Below, one piece after another: positions 14,388 to 14,467 of a stretch of DNA of 14,467 bases. A program made the translations under genes and the position numbers. The stretch is from Nanohaloarchaea archaeon PL-Br10_U2g5. GTDB lineage: Archaea; Halobacteriota; Halobacteria; Halobacteriales; Haloferacaceae. The stretch covers positions 1-14,467 of the forward strand of contig LKMY01000021.1 of NCBI GenBank assembly GCA_001564205.1. Reading direction: 5' to 3'. The first letter of the stretch is position 1, and every line of letters begins with the position of its first letter. The notes under the pieces were generated by a model. That model was not told the origin of the DNA and did no database searches. It saw only the letters and a list, made by a program, of their open reading frames with translations.

Positions 14388-14467
14388 TGTTACGACGATT
14401 ACTGCAACGGTTCAAGATCCAAACCGAAGTCGTCCATGAGTGTCGGAACTGCGGAACGACCGTCGAA
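14387..14467 (+). CDS. Start of a small zinc-finger protein (runs off the window)
   Basis: The frame opens at ATG 14387 and is still open at the right edge, giving 27 residues. After a basic helix-like start (MLRRLLQRFKIQT) comes VVHECRNCGTTVE, with a CRNC pair of the CxxC type. This matches the first half of the two-CxxC zinc ribbons common in haloarchaeal small proteins, which typically read HECRNCGTTL...CPxCGS. The second CxxC pair would lie beyond the window. The start overlaps the preceding short ORF by one base, and the gene may be co-transcribed with the Lrp/RCK_C regulator. The specific role is unknown. Confidence 0.6.
   Translation, partial: MLRRLLQRFKIQTEVVHECRNCGTTVE

Overview
The window looks like chromosomal DNA of a halophilic archaeon (class Halobacteria). 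It is GC-rich, and the proteins are strongly acidic (many Asp and Glu). Promoters are archaeal TATA boxes about 25 bp before the start codon, which implies leaderless transcripts. The gene families are typically haloarchaeal: a pilin-like DUF7305-type protein, a COG1361-like protein next to an MMPL/RND permease, an amino acid permease fused to Usp domains, an Lrp-type regulator with an RCK_C tail, and small CxxC zinc-finger proteins. A Halorubrum-like genus is plausible, but the sequence alone does not prove it.

Layout. (a) 1-302 is the C-terminal end of a pilin-like surface protein. (b) 425-1117 is an HD-domain phosphohydrolase, convergent with a TetR-family repressor (1151-1801, minus). (c) The TetR gene is divergent from an envelope module. 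That module has a 27-codon leader ORF (1888-1971), a secreted COG1361-like protein with a C-terminal membrane anchor (1968-3656) and an 823-residue MMPL/RND permease (3756-6227). A near-perfect 20-bp palindrome lies between the two divergent TATA boxes and is very probably the TetR operator. (d) 6292-6762 is a small two-helix membrane protein with a SHOCT domain and a tail made of a 24-bp tandem repeat. (e) A YhbY-type RNA-binding protein (6853-7098) overlaps an MscS channel (7098-8000) by one base and is followed by a T-tract terminator. (f) TrkA (8113-9450) and TrkH (9450-10955), also overlapping by one base, form a potassium-uptake system. (g) On the minus strand, 11039-13300 is an APC amino acid permease fused to two universal-stress (Usp) domains. 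It is divergent from an Lrp/AsnC regulator with an RCK_C domain (13508-14281). (h) At the right edge are a very short possible CxxC ORF and the start of a zinc-finger protein.

From about 6.8 kb onward the genes share an osmotic and ion-balance theme: MscS releases solutes on hypo-osmotic shock, TrkAH imports K+, and the APC-Usp permease probably moves amino acids under control of its divergent regulator. RCK_C and Usp domains both bind nucleotides in characterised relatives, so regulation by a shared small ligand is a reasonable but untested idea. The left half is an envelope/export module under TetR control. I see no tRNA, rRNA, CRISPR array, insertion sequence or integration site, and no gene-free stretch longer than 300 bp.
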